Positions 60,201-63,178 of a stretch of DNA of 64,000 nt are shown in pieces; position 1 is the stretch's first letter; each line of letters starts with the position of its first letter. A program made the position numbers and the translations under genes. Under the pieces are notes generated by a model. It saw only the letters and a program-made list of their open reading frames with translations, was not told the DNA's origin and searched no databases. The DNA is from Ligula intestinalis (Eukaryota; Platyhelminthes; Cestoda; Diphyllobothriidea; Diphyllobothriidae): assembly GCA_036362985.1 (NCBI GenBank), contig JAYGXS010000004.1, positions 3,595,825-3,659,824 of the forward strand, given 5' to 3'.

Positions 60201-63178
60201 TTTCTGTCGACGGTAGATGGTCTTTGGGCCTCATAATCTGCTGTGTGATGGTTGATTCCGGCTTGTGAGCCACACCGATCCCAAATGGCCTGGCCGTCGA
60301 CACGATTGACGGTCTTCTCCAAGAGAAATACAATAAAACCGACCAAAAACTCAAGCGAGCGGATATTATTGAGCTCTTGGGACTGTGTCTTAAAACATTC
60401 TTGACGTTAAATAGCCAAGTTTACGAACAAGAGAAGGGGACACCGATGGGCTCGCCTCTTTCTGGCCTTATTGCTGAAGCTGTTTTGCAGAGGCTCGAGT
60501 GGCTGGTATCAACTCCTCTCCCCGAAGTTCTGGGCCAGATACGTCGACGACACGTTCGTCGTCATCAGAAGGACCAAAGTGCAAGTGTTCAAGGCACTGC
60601 TCAATTCAATCTTTCCTGACATCGAGTTCACTATGGAAGAAGAGGGCAACAACCAATTACCCTTCCTTGACGTACAGGTGACGAAGCTGGAAGACGGGAA
60701 GATAAGGACAACGGTGTATCGAACGGCGACTTACACCATGTGCATCCTCCACTTCAAAAGCAACCACCCTGTCGGGCACAAATACAGTTGTGTTAGGACC
60801 CTCTTTCAACGTGTCCATACACGCTGCAGTGACGACAGTGGAAAGAAGGAGGAGGTTGAATACCTGCATGCGCTCTTTGAAGCCAACGGTTATCCAAAGT
60901 CCTTCATACGCATGCGCCTTAAGAAGCCCCACTTTGAGCGTTCGAAAGGAGAAGGCCCCAAGTTTAGGCTCGCCATCCCTCATGTGAAGAACGTATCCGA
61001 GGCGACGGCAAGAATCCTGAAGCCATTTGGGATCGGTGTGGCACACAAGCCGGAATCAACCATCACACAGCAGATTATGAGGCCCAAAGACCAGTTACCG
61101 TCAACAGAAAAGTCAGGCGTGGTCTACAGCATACCATGTCAAGACTGCGATGCAAGGTATGTCGGTGAAAGAGGCAGATGCCTTGGCACCAGGTTGCATG
61201 AGCATCAGCGCGCAATCGACCGCGACGATAGGCTATCTATGGTGTATGAACACGTACGGCAGAATAAGCACACCTTCGCCTTCGACAATACAAGACAGTT
61301 TATCCTGGCGGTGGATTGCGCGCTGATGCTCATGCAACCTGGTGCCGAGGCGTCTGCCTGTTTCACTGACATACCTCGTATCGCAGTCTTTACATGGTAT
61401 GCTGTAGACCACGGCTAACTTTTCTGTCGATGGTAGCTGGTCTTTAGGCCACACCAACAGGACGGCGAAGAAGACAGAAGCGTGGAGTAGAACCGAGATC
61501 AGAGGAGTAGAGGAGAGGGGTTGGCCAGGGACGGGGTGACCAGCGTGGAACGCTACCTCACCGCTACCGCGCACACGAGGTTGACATGAACTCATGCGGG
61601 CAGCAACAAGTTGTTAGTCCGCCGGTGGACGAGGGACAGGCAAGTACGCGCACTGACTTGCCAACAATTACAACAGCCGCAGAGGTGACAAAGGTCACAC
61701 GAGCCACCCAGTGGTCAATCTCATGGGCAGTCAGCAGCGAACAAGCAGGTCAAAGTTCGTGCGCTGAGCACGGATATAATAACAGGCATGCAGCAGAGCT
61801 GAAACAGTCCAGGCGAGCAGGAACAACCACCACGTTGCTCTGATGATGGAAACAAGTGAGTGTCCGAAACGTCAGTCCCAATAGAACTCGGTCCATGTCC
61901 TTGAGCCTTCGTCTTCTTCTCATTTGGGGGATGATGAAATCGGTACACATCTATATTTCCGTCAAATTGATCGAACTGAACTTATGCTTTCACACATTCC
62001 AGCATAAAACCAAGTGGTACAAATACGGACAGAGAGAGGCAAGACTAGGCTAGCCTAAAGCTAGCATCAGATGGAAAGAACTTCACCTCAGACAGAAAGC
62101 ACTTGATATTTGGGCGCCAGCTCTGTTGCTCACCAGTCAATGTAATCGGCCACTCTTCATGTTCTCCCCTGGTTTCACGCTATTTTGCCTGTGACCTGGA
62201 CTATTTAACGTCATGCTAAATGCGTCTTGGAAGACCTGAATTTCGAAGAGAATGTGTTGGCGCAGTTAAGTCATGGGGTCTGAATTAGAGCCTTAGGGGA
62301 CAATCACAGAAGGACGAGCATTTTGTAATGCAATAAGTGTAGCTATCATTGCCATGTTCGCATTGAGAAAGCTGCCAATCATATGAGAGCCTCAGACATC
62401 GATGACGCGATATCTAAACCCACACCCAGTAAATCACTGGAAAGAGAGGCCATATATGAACTGCACCGGCAACGCCGTACTAGGCTCTTAGTACACAAAT
62501 ATGGAGCCAGGTTACCGAATGTGCAGCATTCACAAAATTAATCAGCGAAACGTTCCGATCTCTATTAAGTTTCCTTAAAAGATCTCTATCAGAGCGCGAG
62601 ATTGGATGAAGAGGCTGCAGTAATTGACACCTTTGAAGCACGTGCATACAAAATGAGGGAGTTGTCTTACGCAAGCTGCAGAGTATGTAACATATTTATT
62701 AGGAAATACCTCTAACCAATAGCGATTGTGTTGTACACATAATCCTTCCTACTATCTCCTAATAAGTAGCTACAAATTTATACGAAATATTAAAGTTTGT
62801 CAGCTCACGATGTCATCCTCGGTGGCTTCCGGAGGCGTGGCAGCAGTAACTTCTGCCACTGTAGCCTCTGTCGGTGCATTGCTTGGCTTGATTTCATAAT
62901 TGCACTCCAGAGCACCAAGATTTCCTAGTGTCACTTCACGCTCATGAACCTCACCAACAACAGAATCTGCGAAAACCATAGTAGCGGGTTCCAGATAGGG
63001 CTGCAAAGACAGAAACAGTAACGTCAGTATTCGCTACAGCTATGTTAGATAGAGTGCACAGAAAGTTGGGACTAAAACAGAGTGTAAAACACCTGAATAA
63101 ACGTGTCATCGTTACCTCATTGACAGAAGATCCTGATTCATTAATCACCAACCAACCTTCACACAAGAATTGACCGTT
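21170..63178 (-). CDS. CFAP74: CFAP74-like ciliary ASH-domain protein, partial gene, 13 exons
   Basis: Overview of one split gene on the minus strand. In transcript order the exons are 63178-63116, 63000-62809, 56096-55692, 52174-51830, 48315-48131, 47985-47724, 47615-47532, 47374-47184, 42397-42232, 40038-39788, 33202-32940, 23740-23514 and 21241-21170. Each is bounded by AG and GT, and the phases agree at every junction, giving 902 codons without a stop. The protein carries repeated ASH/MSP-type beta-sandwich signatures such as LDFGRIPTSQTG, VDFGLCWFDR, VLDFGTLCSG and GFGTILPKESLEMRAFFSP. Proteins of this class (HYDIN, CFAP74, CFAP47, CFAP65, DLEC1) build the axonemal central apparatus of motile cilia. 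CFAP74 is my best match, from the order of the middle domains; another family member is possible. Neither the start codon nor the stop codon was found. A 42 kb span for 2.7 kb of exon reflects introns swollen by mobile elements. Confidence 0.6.
21440..21600 (+). repeat. Dispersed repeat R, copy 2
   Basis: Matches 11905-12035, including GGCTGGCGCGA and TCTCGCTAGGTATGCCCCCGAC. Confidence 0.55.
22300..22505 (+). ncRNA. Decayed hammerhead element
   Basis: CTATGACTAAGGAT ... ATCCGAAACGTCAGG, AAAATAAAG, CCAGTGATCG, TCTTCTTCT. GAAAC-GTC and the tail are intact, while the CUGANGA core has become CTATGAC. Closest relative: 30590-30690, which also shares CTGCGCATGT upstream. Confidence 0.45.
22577..22665 (+). 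repeat. CT-rich microsatellite, (TCC)n then (TTC)n
   Basis: A pure pyrimidine run, about 75 bases past a hammerhead element. Any reading frame across it is a Ser/Phe/Leu homopolymer artefact. Confidence 0.8.
22745..23208 (+). repeat. SINE-like family A, copy 4
   Basis: Longest copy. Includes CTGCAGAGACTTGACC, a CA run, TGTACACAATAAA, TATTCTGGCCTC and CGTGGTCTGAAGATCGCAG. Lies between exons 12 and 13 of the CFAP74-like gene. Confidence 0.55.
23240..23385 (-). repeat. Dispersed repeat R, copy 3 (inverted)
   Basis: The reverse strand reads GAAAAAAGCCGAGAAGACCGG, GGCGGCTGGCGCGACC and CGCGTACCAACAGCAC, matching copies 1 and 2. Confidence 0.5.
23514..23740 (-). CDS. CFAP74-like exon 12 (227 bp)
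   Basis: Acceptor CCTGTATTGCAG. The two leading bases complete the codon left by exon 11 across a 9.2 kb intron. It reads LPLRQMYVILNICAPTAQDS, then FYVVTTFDKIWNTYVSS, an alanine/threonine/proline-rich stretch, and VLGVAQVQLLKPKK before donor GTAGGC. The phase match supports it; the weaker point is that only part of it has an obvious beta pattern. Confidence 0.55.
23760..25880. other. Intron DNA, nothing recognised
   Basis: Part of the 9.2 kb intron between exons 11 and 12. No transposase, RT or RNA gene seen. Confidence 0.4.
25889..26000 (+). mobile_element. Orphan left terminus of mariner family A
   Basis: GGTGTCCCAGAAGTAACTGACC plus about 80 further bases match the left end at 26154 closely, but no transposase or right end follows before the next left end. 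Confidence 0.65.
26154..26901 (+). mobile_element. Internally deleted mariner-like element, family A
   Basis: Left end CAGGGTGTCTTAGAAGTAAC and right end GTTACTTCTGGGACACCCTG are inverted repeats that extend over 60 bases with mismatches. At 748 bp it is about half the usual 1.3-1.6 kb. The N-terminal DNA-binding part and first catalytic Asp are missing. Flanking TA dinucleotides are present on the left, less clear on the right. Confidence 0.8.
26268..26821 (+). pseudogene. Mariner-like transposase, C-terminal half
   Basis: Open from about 26268. It contains VTVWCGITPSNVIGPYFF, then WFQQDGATAHTARNTM, PWPPRSPDLTLCDFFLLGYL and SRVYVTNPTNLQELKNNI. The second catalytic Asp is in QDGATAH and the third in LCDFF, with 41 residues between by my count, suggesting a DD41D-type member. 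No stop interrupts this half, but without the HTH domain it cannot act alone. Confidence 0.8.
26905..27220. other. Intron DNA, nothing recognised
   Basis: A short CATCA-rich stretch near 26960-27000; otherwise featureless. Confidence 0.3.
27225..27365 (+). repeat. tRNA-derived SINE family B
   Basis: B-box-like GCGGGTTCGAGCCTCC followed by the body GGTCATTTCAGTCTCCCTGG and TCTTTTCCTGCAATGCTA, shared with 14602-14765 and 33955-34050. Confidence 0.45.
27881..28199. mobile_element. 319-bp MITE with CAGTAGTCGCC ends
   Basis: The left end CAGTAGTCGCCGGTTATTAA and the right end TTAATAACCGGCGACTACTG are a perfect 20-bp inverted repeat, with outer bases CAGT/ACTG of the pogo/Tigger kind. It has no coding capacity. 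TTATTAAGCCC-like words recur inside: near both ends and at least three more times. Confidence 0.75.
28680..28764 (+). repeat. Truncated copy of the tRNA-like unit
   Basis: ACAAATCCCGCCAAACGCC and the next 65 bases repeat the 3' part of 28979-29064 almost base for base, lacking the A box and anticodon arm. Confidence 0.7.
28923..29003 (+). tRNA. tRNA-like gene, anticodon uncertain
   Basis: GGCGTTT pairs with AAACGTC (7 bp, one G-U). The D-arm TAGCTTAGCGGTAGAGC is a perfect A box, and GCGGGTTCAAATCCCGC makes a perfect T-arm and B box. The middle can fold two ways: AGCCT/AGGCT around CCGGCAA (anticodon GGC, but an 11-base variable region and no U33), or ATTAG/CTGAT around 19 bases, which would imply a short intron. 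It may be a SINE head, since its 3' part and downstream flank are duplicated at 28680. Confidence 0.55.
29070..29880. other. Intron DNA, nothing recognised
   Basis: No repeat end or coding pattern identified. Confidence 0.35.
29886..30165 (+). mobile_element. Truncated mariner-like element, family C
   Basis: Starts CAGGGTGTCCCAAAAAATGT. An inner inverted repeat TTTACAAGTATCATT (29967) recurs inverted near 30150. Between them the plus strand encodes ATVDELREAIEHECTRVPRQ and LFHGMCDCIASRCQQC, the usual C-terminal end of this transposase family. The middle of the gene and the outer right end are lost. Confidence 0.65.
30590..30690 (+). ncRNA. Decayed hammerhead element
   Basis: CCTATGATTAAGGATT ... 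AATCCGAAACGTGAG, AAAATAAAG, TCCCAGTGATCGC, TCTTCTTCT. GAAAC is intact; the CTGANGA core is damaged. AGGATTC/GAATCC gives a good stem II. Confidence 0.45.
30700..32080. other. Intron DNA, nothing recognised
   Basis: AT-rich; no frame with domain similarity. Confidence 0.35.
32090..32400 (-). pseudogene. PLE GIY-YIG fragment (minus arm)
   Basis: The minus strand encodes FACTCGCKYIGQTQGQLAAR, then ANEHLSSWLFR and, past a stop, STTEHLLDMAHSVDPKTSFR. C-x-C-x-K-Y-I-G-x-T is the GIY-YIG signature. The remaining C-terminal part lies on the opposite strand at 32408-32570, so the element is broken by an inversion. Confidence 0.7.
32408..32570 (+). pseudogene. PLE endonuclease C-terminal segment (plus arm)
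   Basis: Encodes RARTTRTLRYLEAAFIRRSK followed by PDLRKPLEPVVSVALP. The same segment occurs on the plus strand at 57330-57450. Followed by PLE terminal-repeat DNA (32690-32860). Confidence 0.6.
32690..32860 (+). repeat. PLE terminal repeat, second clade
   Basis: GATCCAATAAAT and CAAATTTGCACC(T)GGGA are shared with 50130-50210 and, more loosely, 57640-57700. A CTGAAATTTCAT stretch could be a decayed hammerhead core. Confidence 0.45.
32940..33202 (-). CDS. CFAP74-like exon 11 (263 bp)
   Basis: The acceptor is GCTTTTTCTAG and the donor GTAAGT. The first base completes an Arg codon; the exon ends in phase 1. It starts with a serine-rich acidic linker (IKIIEEDSNDQASGSQSASA), then NMGAVVLGDAIDRRLVFVND and VPISIFSEEVETASLVFTP, the typical 'G-x-V-x-L-G-x-x-x-x-x-x-x-x-x-x-N-D' ASH start. 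It follows a 6.6 kb intron that contains the Helitron, the palindromic PLE and two LINE ends. Confidence 0.7.
33705..34050. repeat. tRNA-derived SINE pieces, family B
   Basis: The minus strand at 33770-33705 gives the A box CGCAGTGGTTAGAGCG and B box GGCTTCGAGCC. The plus strand at 33955-34050 has TTGGCTATGGCTAGCTG and GGTCATTTCAGTCTG. Confidence 0.4.
34060..35590. other. Intron DNA with one tRNA-like SINE head
   Basis: The minus strand at 35228-35160 has an A box TGACTCAAGGGTTAGATTG and B box GAGTTCGAAACTC. The rest is unrecognised; 35355-35560 is GC-rich. Confidence 0.35.
35599..35620 (+). other. G-quadruplex-type motif
   Basis: Four runs of G (6, 3, 4, 4) separated by loops of 1, 3 and 1 bases. 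It lies about 80 bases before the Helitron coding relic. Confidence 0.5.
35675..36422 (+). pseudogene. Helitron Rep (HUH) domain, decayed
   Basis: One frame, broken by three stops (35873, 36221 and one within SIK*VCKYINKGS near 36374). It encodes CHMYTVEWQKRGLPHAHILV, CTKRYPKRL, WIVPYCPLLSKVFDAHINVE and FCNSAKSIK, then VCKYINKGS. HAH is the metal-binding HUH motif of the Helitron rolling-circle initiator, and KYINKGS carries one catalytic tyrosine. The usual first tyrosine position (SIKY) is the stop. No helicase domain follows and no Helitron ends were found. Confidence 0.85.
36640..37485. mobile_element. Palindromic PLE derivative with hammerheads at both ends
   Basis: Two inverted arms (about 36640-37065 and 37075-37485) meet in the middle. 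Outer parts match: 36740-36900 with 37255-37390. Inner parts also match: TCCCAAGTGGCGACTTG at 37000 with CAAGTCGCCATTTGGGGA at 37137. Each arm ends in a hammerhead region: minus at 36650-36745 (degraded), plus at 37398-37480. No intact protein; the arms share DNA with the PLE relic at 560-880. Confidence 0.65.
37398..37480 (+). ncRNA. Hammerhead motif
   Basis: GTCT, CTGATGA (37402-37408), AGGATTCGCAATGGATTT, CAAAAC, GTC, AGGC, GGATAAAC, TTTCAGCGATCATATC, TCTTCTT. The core is perfect except that GAAA reads AAAA. GTCT/AGGC forms stem I, ATTCGCAATGGAT stem II. Confidence 0.5.
37558..38540 (+). pseudogene. Non-LTR retrotransposon (CR1/jockey-like) RT C-terminal region
   Basis: The translation includes GVIKDLDISYSNSLNMSENC, SKARRTAGFILRNF, then RPSFEYCSPLF, VQHFFTRRVFTTEHRNL, YQQRCELIKLDPLWLRRLQK and FFSVNAISIWNKLPKSIKTQ. 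This is the thumb and post-RT region typical of CR1/jockey LINEs ('S..C..KA.R..GFILRNF', 'RP..EYCSP', 'F..R.I.IWN.LP'). A frame break near 37794 and the assembly gap at 37973-37982 interrupt it; the catalytic YADD part is absent, as expected for 5' truncation. Confidence 0.8.
37973..37982. other. Assembly gap flanked by a duplicated segment
   Basis: Ten Ns. The roughly 92 bases before the gap (37880-37972) and after it (37983-38075) are nearly identical apart from a few substitutions, so the join is probably two alleles or two copies. Confidence 0.9.
38870..39770 (+). repeat. Second copy of the LINE 3' end
   Basis: CAGAAGGTTCTATTTTTACTG and later GAGCACTCTCGGCGCGCC repeat 38080-38870 with about 790 bases offset. 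Part of the post-RT frame and the same 3' tail (GGAAGGCACCCAA ... CCTGTAAACTAACA) are present, with many substitutions and stops. Confidence 0.75.
39788..40038 (-). CDS. CFAP74-like exon 10 (251 bp)
   Basis: The acceptor is CATTTTTTTCAG and the donor AG|GTAGCT, from phase 0 to phase 2. It begins VRNSPLDPFGPFTVLSSICT and continues RSFTEMRILCEAGAESRSFL, FLLTVEPSATQEGLPFKGKT and LRLPVHASCIVP. The start continues N-S-x-L-x-x-F of the preceding ASH strand; L-R-L-P-V-H-A is a closing strand. The donor sits only a few bases from the 3' end of a LINE copy that fills the adjoining intron. Confidence 0.75.
40039..42231. other. Intron between exons 9 and 10
   Basis: Holds a degenerate CCTAA-rich tract (40760-40990) and a copy of repeat T (41165-41345). 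Nothing else recognised. Confidence 0.45.
40760..40990 (+). repeat. Degenerate CCTAA/CTTAA minisatellite
   Basis: CCTAAC, ACCCTAAA and CTTAAA-like words every 6-12 bases. A weaker stretch of the same kind lies at 56955-57060. Confidence 0.4.
42232..42397 (-). CDS. CFAP74-like exon 9 (166 bp), ASH domain
   Basis: Preceded by a pyrimidine-rich tract ending TTTCATAG and followed by GTTAGT. One leading base completes the previous codon. It reads KASTLVLECICIRVKPFVEV, then ISVLDFGTLCSGSASVRSLR and LQNHSNFCVK. V-L-D-F-G and N-H-S are ASH hallmarks. A second in-frame acceptor (CTAG) 9 bases further on would remove three residues. I found this exon only by splice phase and domain pattern, since no long open frame marks it. 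Confidence 0.65.
42398..44325. other. Intron DNA, nothing recognised
   Basis: Part of the 4.8 kb intron between exons 8 and 9. No RT, transposase or RNA gene seen. Confidence 0.4.
44330..44529 (+). repeat. LTR-like direct repeat, left
   Basis: About 200 bases beginning TGTTATAACGACGAG and ending GAGGTTGCA (TG...CA). Repeated at 45639-45838 with few differences. The first 27 bases form a hairpin (ATAACGACG ... CGTCGTTAT). Confidence 0.6.
45019..45312 (+). repeat. 65-bp minisatellite, about 4.5 units
   Basis: Units start at about 45019, 45084, 45149, 45214 and 45278. Each has GCGATGTGATCATCGGA, a CCTGTT.TAACAGTAACAA part and ATTCATAGCCTTTTTGC. Confidence 0.8.
45639..45838 (+). repeat. LTR-like direct repeat, right
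   Basis: Second copy of 44330-44529, 1309 bases downstream. No target duplication is evident, and a PLE coding relic begins within 50 bases, so it could also be a PLE terminal repeat. Confidence 0.6.
45874..46530 (+). pseudogene. PLE reverse transcriptase end plus GIY-YIG domain
   Basis: One frame reads LPFLDVLVTRKPNGELSTTV, YRKATNTTQVLSCHSNHP, a stop, then ATERIIAELVMGIAHPP, QSCVIYQVLCRDCSCHCTGQ and TGRRLRS, a stop, ITEHKRAVRRSN and FDFSNKRIMARANN. 'LPFLDV' is the end of the PLE RT; V-I-Y-Q-V ... C-T-G-Q-T-G-R-R is the GIY-YIG core (Y-I-G changed to C-T-G). Host-gene intron, opposite strand. Confidence 0.8.
46536..46829 (+). pseudogene. Second PLE endonuclease C-terminal segment
   Basis: Encodes IREHLPAWLIKGEVRSIKSS, ILAHMVDFGHPVD, FPVSYKVLPHYPKSLGQSLL and AIAIRLMKPALCAQKN. 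It matches the minus-strand segment at 57843-58175 ('HIPAWLGKGQ', 'SSILAHVADSDH', 'LLATAEAAVIRLRRPALC'), a different PLE lineage from the one just upstream, so two elements abut here. Confidence 0.7.
47006..47045 (+). ncRNA. Candidate hammerhead core of a second PLE lineage
   Basis: CTGACGA (47006-47012), GTATTTATC, GAAA (47022-47025), GTATGCGTACG. Core residues fit; stem II is poor. Its counterpart is on the minus strand at 57728-57690. Position just 3' of the PLE coding relic supports the call. Confidence 0.35.
47184..47374 (-). CDS. CFAP74-like exon 8 (191 bp)
   Basis: Preceded by CCTTTTTTTTCAG and followed by TG|GTAAGA, from phase 0 to phase 2. It begins KTDEEQVIEDGNDSGRMSFN, an acidic serine-rich linker, and ends LHAICNIGRLVETTQCGEAK plus FW or FC across the splice. 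The linker has no domain I recognise. The next intron (about 4.8 kb) holds the LTR-like repeats and a PLE. Confidence 0.65.
47532..47615 (-). CDS. CFAP74-like exon 7 (28 codons)
   Basis: The acceptor is CTTCATTTTAG and the donor CAG|GTGAGA, phase 0 both ends. It encodes TMKVSVTYMPEDFWPTDEQS followed by VQEKCDEQ. The first part is a beta strand (T-M-K-V-S-V-T-Y-M-P) that completes the domain begun in the preceding exon; the rest is charged linker. Confidence 0.7.
47724..47985 (-). CDS. CFAP74-like exon 6 (262 bp)
   Basis: With acceptor TTAATTAAG the exon starts with the single base needed to complete the previous codon and reads GLFQLPCKAVALGSPVSLST, then CLRFPPTLLQDYTRTEFHIR. An alternative acceptor 10 bases downstream (TTTCAG) leaves the wrong phase, so it is rejected. 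It ends SPPCGMLKPGE before donor GTGCGT in phase 0. Content: last strand of one ASH domain ('F-L-C-A-V') and start of the next. Confidence 0.7.
48131..48315 (-). CDS. CFAP74-like exon 5 (185 bp)
   Basis: Starts in phase 0 after GCAG at 48316-48318 and ends in phase 2 at a consensus donor GTAAGT. It encodes VPGQITSKPIFAFDKLQV, then GFGTILPKESLEMRAFFSP and CNLVCRTEIG. The G-x-G-x-L-P-x-x-S-x-x-x-x-x-F-x-P pattern is the classic second half of an ASH domain. The split glycine codon is completed by the first base of the next exon, so the assignment is self-consistent. Confidence 0.7.
48316..49800. other. Intron DNA, nothing recognised
   Basis: Part of the 3.5 kb intron between exons 4 and 5. No domain-bearing frame. 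Confidence 0.4.
49826..50215. repeat. Inverted pair of PLE terminal repeats
   Basis: The left arm (49826-49970, minus) and right arm (50070-50215, plus) share TTTATGCAACGA.AG.AAGCAACTG, GTTTACATTATCTTCAAA and AATTTTGTATTTT(C/T). The right arm contains CTGATGAGCACTCTCGACG, a likely damaged hammerhead core. Confidence 0.6.
50938..51490 (+). mobile_element. PLE 3' piece: GIY-YIG relic plus hammerhead
   Basis: 50945-51080 encodes VYQVPCCDCSCHYTGQTRRR and LSSRITEHKRAVQRGD, matching the GIY-YIG relic at 46343-46450, then shifts frame. A hammerhead region follows at 51410-51485, preserving the coding-then-ribozyme order of the young PLE at 59390-61942. Confidence 0.65.
51410..51485 (+). ncRNA. Hammerhead-like motif
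   Basis: CTGACGA (51417-51423), T, GGCTTC-TCGT-GTGGAGCC as a good 6-bp stem II with one bulge, then AAAAGC, AAATAAAATT, GTCCTTCCAGAGATCGC and a TCTC-rich end. GAAAC has become AAAAGC, so probably dead. Confidence 0.45.
51688..51799 (+). repeat. Dispersed repeat S, copy 2
   Basis: Matches 12543-12655 (GGGGCCAATCAAAC ... CTCTGTATGCCAGCAC ... TCGATCGACTGAGCTCTC). It starts 30 bases beyond the donor of exon 4 of the CFAP74-like gene. Confidence 0.6.
51830..52174 (-). CDS. CFAP74-like exon 4 (115 codons), ASH domain
   Basis: The acceptor is TTCTTTCGTTTAG and the donor CAG|GTAGGT, phase 0 both ends. It begins ANDTSKVQLKLLPRTSLKSL, passes a charged stretch (RRENDDQDGEK) and enters an ASH domain: DLVFEPPLLDFGRIPTSQTG, then RLINPGFIPLKFGFTEVPQ. 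The 'FEPP-LDFG...NPG-IP-FGF' order is what most suggests CFAP74. A dispersed repeat (51688-51799) starts about 30 bases past the donor. Confidence 0.75.
52803..54366 (-). mobile_element. Full-length mariner-like element, family B
   Basis: 1564 bp with inverted ends CAGGGTGTCCACGAAGTCTG / CAGACGTTGTGGACACCCTG that continue GGTACATAGG/CCTATGTACC, flanked by TA on both sides (52801-52802, 54367-54368). It sits in the intron between exons 3 and 4, same strand as the host gene. Confidence 0.9.
52908..53921 (-). pseudogene. Mariner-like transposase, family B, inactivated
   Basis: Starts MALSKVKRIELILLSGREGW with a helix-turn-helix region (SYRKIAYEFNLRHPD; GRPKTSDKTKK; SMELGVPRSTIHKIL). The catalytic core follows in pieces: LLFSDEAFF (first Asp), MVWCGLWKAHVLGPFFFDEH, DGAPAHFATNVRNWL (second Asp), SPRSLDLSPLDFFFWGMLKD (third Asp). 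Damage: stop TAG at 53514-53516, an extra T after SDEAFF, another frame change near 53370, and a TAG at 53211-53213 replacing the Gln just before DGAP. By my count 40 residues separate the second and third Asp. Confidence 0.85.
54435..54610 (-). repeat. AT-rich dispersed repeat T, inverted partner of 52465-52625
   Basis: Both share CTGATTTTTGA or TCAAAAATCAGTGAG, a CTAGAAAATATGC-type or GCAGATTTTCTCC block and GGTAGCAG / CTGCTACC. They lie on either side of mariner B. Confidence 0.45.
54620..55685. other. Intron DNA with tRNA-like SINE heads
   Basis: The minus strand at 55355-55315 has the A box TGGCTCATTAGTAGAGCG; at 55420-55395 a second A-box-like TAGCCGGATTGGTGAACGC. No complete tRNA. Confidence 0.35.
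55692..56096 (-). CDS. CFAP74-like exon 3 (135 codons), ASH domain
   Basis: A long open exon with donor CAG|GTATTC. It contains SLKVTLRWQPGRARDVGYDE, FQIVFADSEKEPLTLLVKG and then SVDFGLCWFDRLYQ followed by LLLHNRS. That is the end of one ASH domain and the start of the next (V-D-F-G, then N-x-S). Two acceptors are possible: ACTAG before ATGAGAAAG at 56096, which keeps phase 0 with the previous exon, or TTTCAG about 46 bases further in, which has the better pyrimidine tract but breaks the frame unless an unseen exon intervenes. I chose 56096 on phase. Confidence 0.7.
57090..57728 (+). mobile_element. PLE remnant with opposed terminal repeats
   Basis: 57200-57450 encodes SPRSSVTEHLLDTGHSVDP, TTSFRVLVRA, a stop, then LPFLEAAYRRHSKPDLCKQL and EHVVNLALPW. 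It is flanked by GGATCCAT(A/T)AAA-containing repeats, minus at 57095-57190 and plus at 57640-57720. The latter holds CTGACGAGCACTCACGACA. At the right edge, the minus strand 57728-57690 reads CTGATGA, GAATTATC, GAAAA, CAAACGTATG, a second candidate hammerhead with GA/TC stem II. Confidence 0.6.
57843..58230 (-). pseudogene. PLE GIY-YIG fragment, second lineage
   Basis: Encodes SSCGARYIVRTSRRLSKRVR, KHIPAWLGKGQLKGANSSIL, AHVADSDHRVDAKEAFRVIY and LLATAEAAVIRLRRPALCVQ. C-G-A-R-Y-I-V-R-T-S-R-R is the GIY-YIG core with G changed to V. It ends near 57843 with no hammerhead immediately after. Confidence 0.7.
58240..59385. other. Intron DNA, nothing recognised
   Basis: Part of the 6.7 kb intron between exons 2 and 3; AT-rich at first. 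Confidence 0.4.
59404..59495 (-). ncRNA. Hammerhead motif, left arm of the young PLE
   Basis: The minus strand gives GCT, CTGATGA (59491-59485), T, GGA ... TCC as stem II, GAAAC, GTC, AGT, then the PLE end and a TCTTCTTCTC tail. All core positions are intact; stem I is short (GCT/AGT with a G-U pair) and stem III absent. It lies in the sense orientation within an intron of the CFAP74-like gene. Confidence 0.6.
59821..60300 (-). CDS. PLE GIY-YIG endonuclease domain, intact copy
   Basis: Open frame with ARPFGIGVAHKPESTITQQI, SGVVYSIPCQDCDARYAGET, GRRLGTRLHEHQHAIDRKDR, KHTFAFDNARVIGRANDK and LLLESWSSTGKLNRAIDLHP, then an Arg/Lys-rich end. V-V-Y-S-I ... R-Y-A-G-E-T-G-R-R is the GIY-YIG nuclease core; R-L-x-x-R-x-x-E-H and F-D...R-V-I follow as in PLE endonucleases. 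It is joined in reverse to the RT copy, so it lacks its own RT. Confidence 0.8.
   Translation of the reverse strand, partial: STARPFGIGVAHKPESTITQQIMRPKDHLPSTEKSGVVYSIPCQDCDARYAGETGRRLGTRLHEHQHAIDRKDRLSMVYEHVRQKKHTFAFDNARVIGRANDKIARLLLESWSSTGKLNRAIDLHPAYHAVRKRLESARKRPTGRRRRQKRGVEPRSEE
60296..61295 (+). pseudogene. PLE reverse transcriptase plus GIY-YIG, one frameshift
   Basis: Begins TIDGLLQEKYNKTDQKLKRA, then FLTLNSQVYEQEKGTPMGSP and LSGLIAEAVLQRLEWL. After a frame change near 60520 it continues FWARYVDDTFVVIRRTKVQV (catalytic YVDD at 60540-60551), NNQLPFLDVQVTKLEDGKIR, KKPHFERSKGEGPKFRLAIP, GVVYSIPCQDCDARYVGERG and FAFDN. PLE reverse transcriptases are telomerase-related (established knowledge). 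The RT fingers and N-terminus are missing. In the nuclease, GETGRR has become GERGRC. It breaks off at 61295 into inverted sequence. Confidence 0.85.
61586..61843 (+). CDS. Short conserved frame in the PLE arm (85 codons)
   Basis: Begins MNSCGQQQVVSPPVDEGQAS and ends KQSRRAGTTTTLL. The mirror copy at 59745-59488 differs at one residue. The stop codon TGA is part of the hammerhead core CTCTGATGA. No domain recognised. Conservation may reflect only the recent origin of the two arms, so translation is unproven. Confidence 0.3.
   Translation: MNSCGQQQVVSPPVDEGQASTRTDLPTITTAAEVTKVTRATQWSISWAVSSEQAGQSSCAEHGYNNRHAAELKQSRRAGTTTTLL
61836..61925 (+). ncRNA. Hammerhead motif, right arm of the young PLE
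   Basis: GCT, CTGATGA (61840-61846), T, GGA ... TCC, GAAAC, GTC, AGTCCC, then GAGCCTTCG and TCTTCTTCTC. Mirror image of 59404-59495, with all core residues intact. Confidence 0.6.
61945..62800. other. Intron DNA, nothing recognised
   Basis: Between the young PLE and exon 2 of the CFAP74-like gene. No frame with domain similarity. Confidence 0.4.
62809..63000 (-). CDS. CFAP74-like exon 2 of those visible (64 codons)
   Basis: The acceptor is TTTCTGTCTTTGCAG and the donor GTGAGC, phase 0 at both ends. The exon begins PYLEPATMVFADSVVGEVHE and includes VTLGNLGALECNYEI, the pattern of an ASH strand pair in which a conserved position before the first strand is followed by 'L-N-G'. The tail (TEATVAEVTAATPPEATEDD) is acidic and low in complexity, probably a linker. 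The next intron runs about 6.7 kb and holds the PLE at 59390-61942. Confidence 0.65.
63116..63178 (-). CDS. CFAP74-like exon 1 of those visible (21 codons)
   Basis: The exon reads NGQFLCEGWLVINESGSSVN then E. It is preceded by a pyrimidine tract ending in CCTCAG and followed by GTAACG, and starts and ends in phase 0. CEGWLVINESG looks like an edge strand of an ASH domain. It is not the true first exon because it has no initiator. Upstream exons should lie to the right of the window or in 63179-64000, where I see none. Confidence 0.55.

Noticed and set aside
61233..61595. Minus-strand frame with a GIY-YIG motif as a separate gene
   Set aside because: It crosses the inverted PLE join; only the internal part is endonuclease, already described as a piece of the young element.
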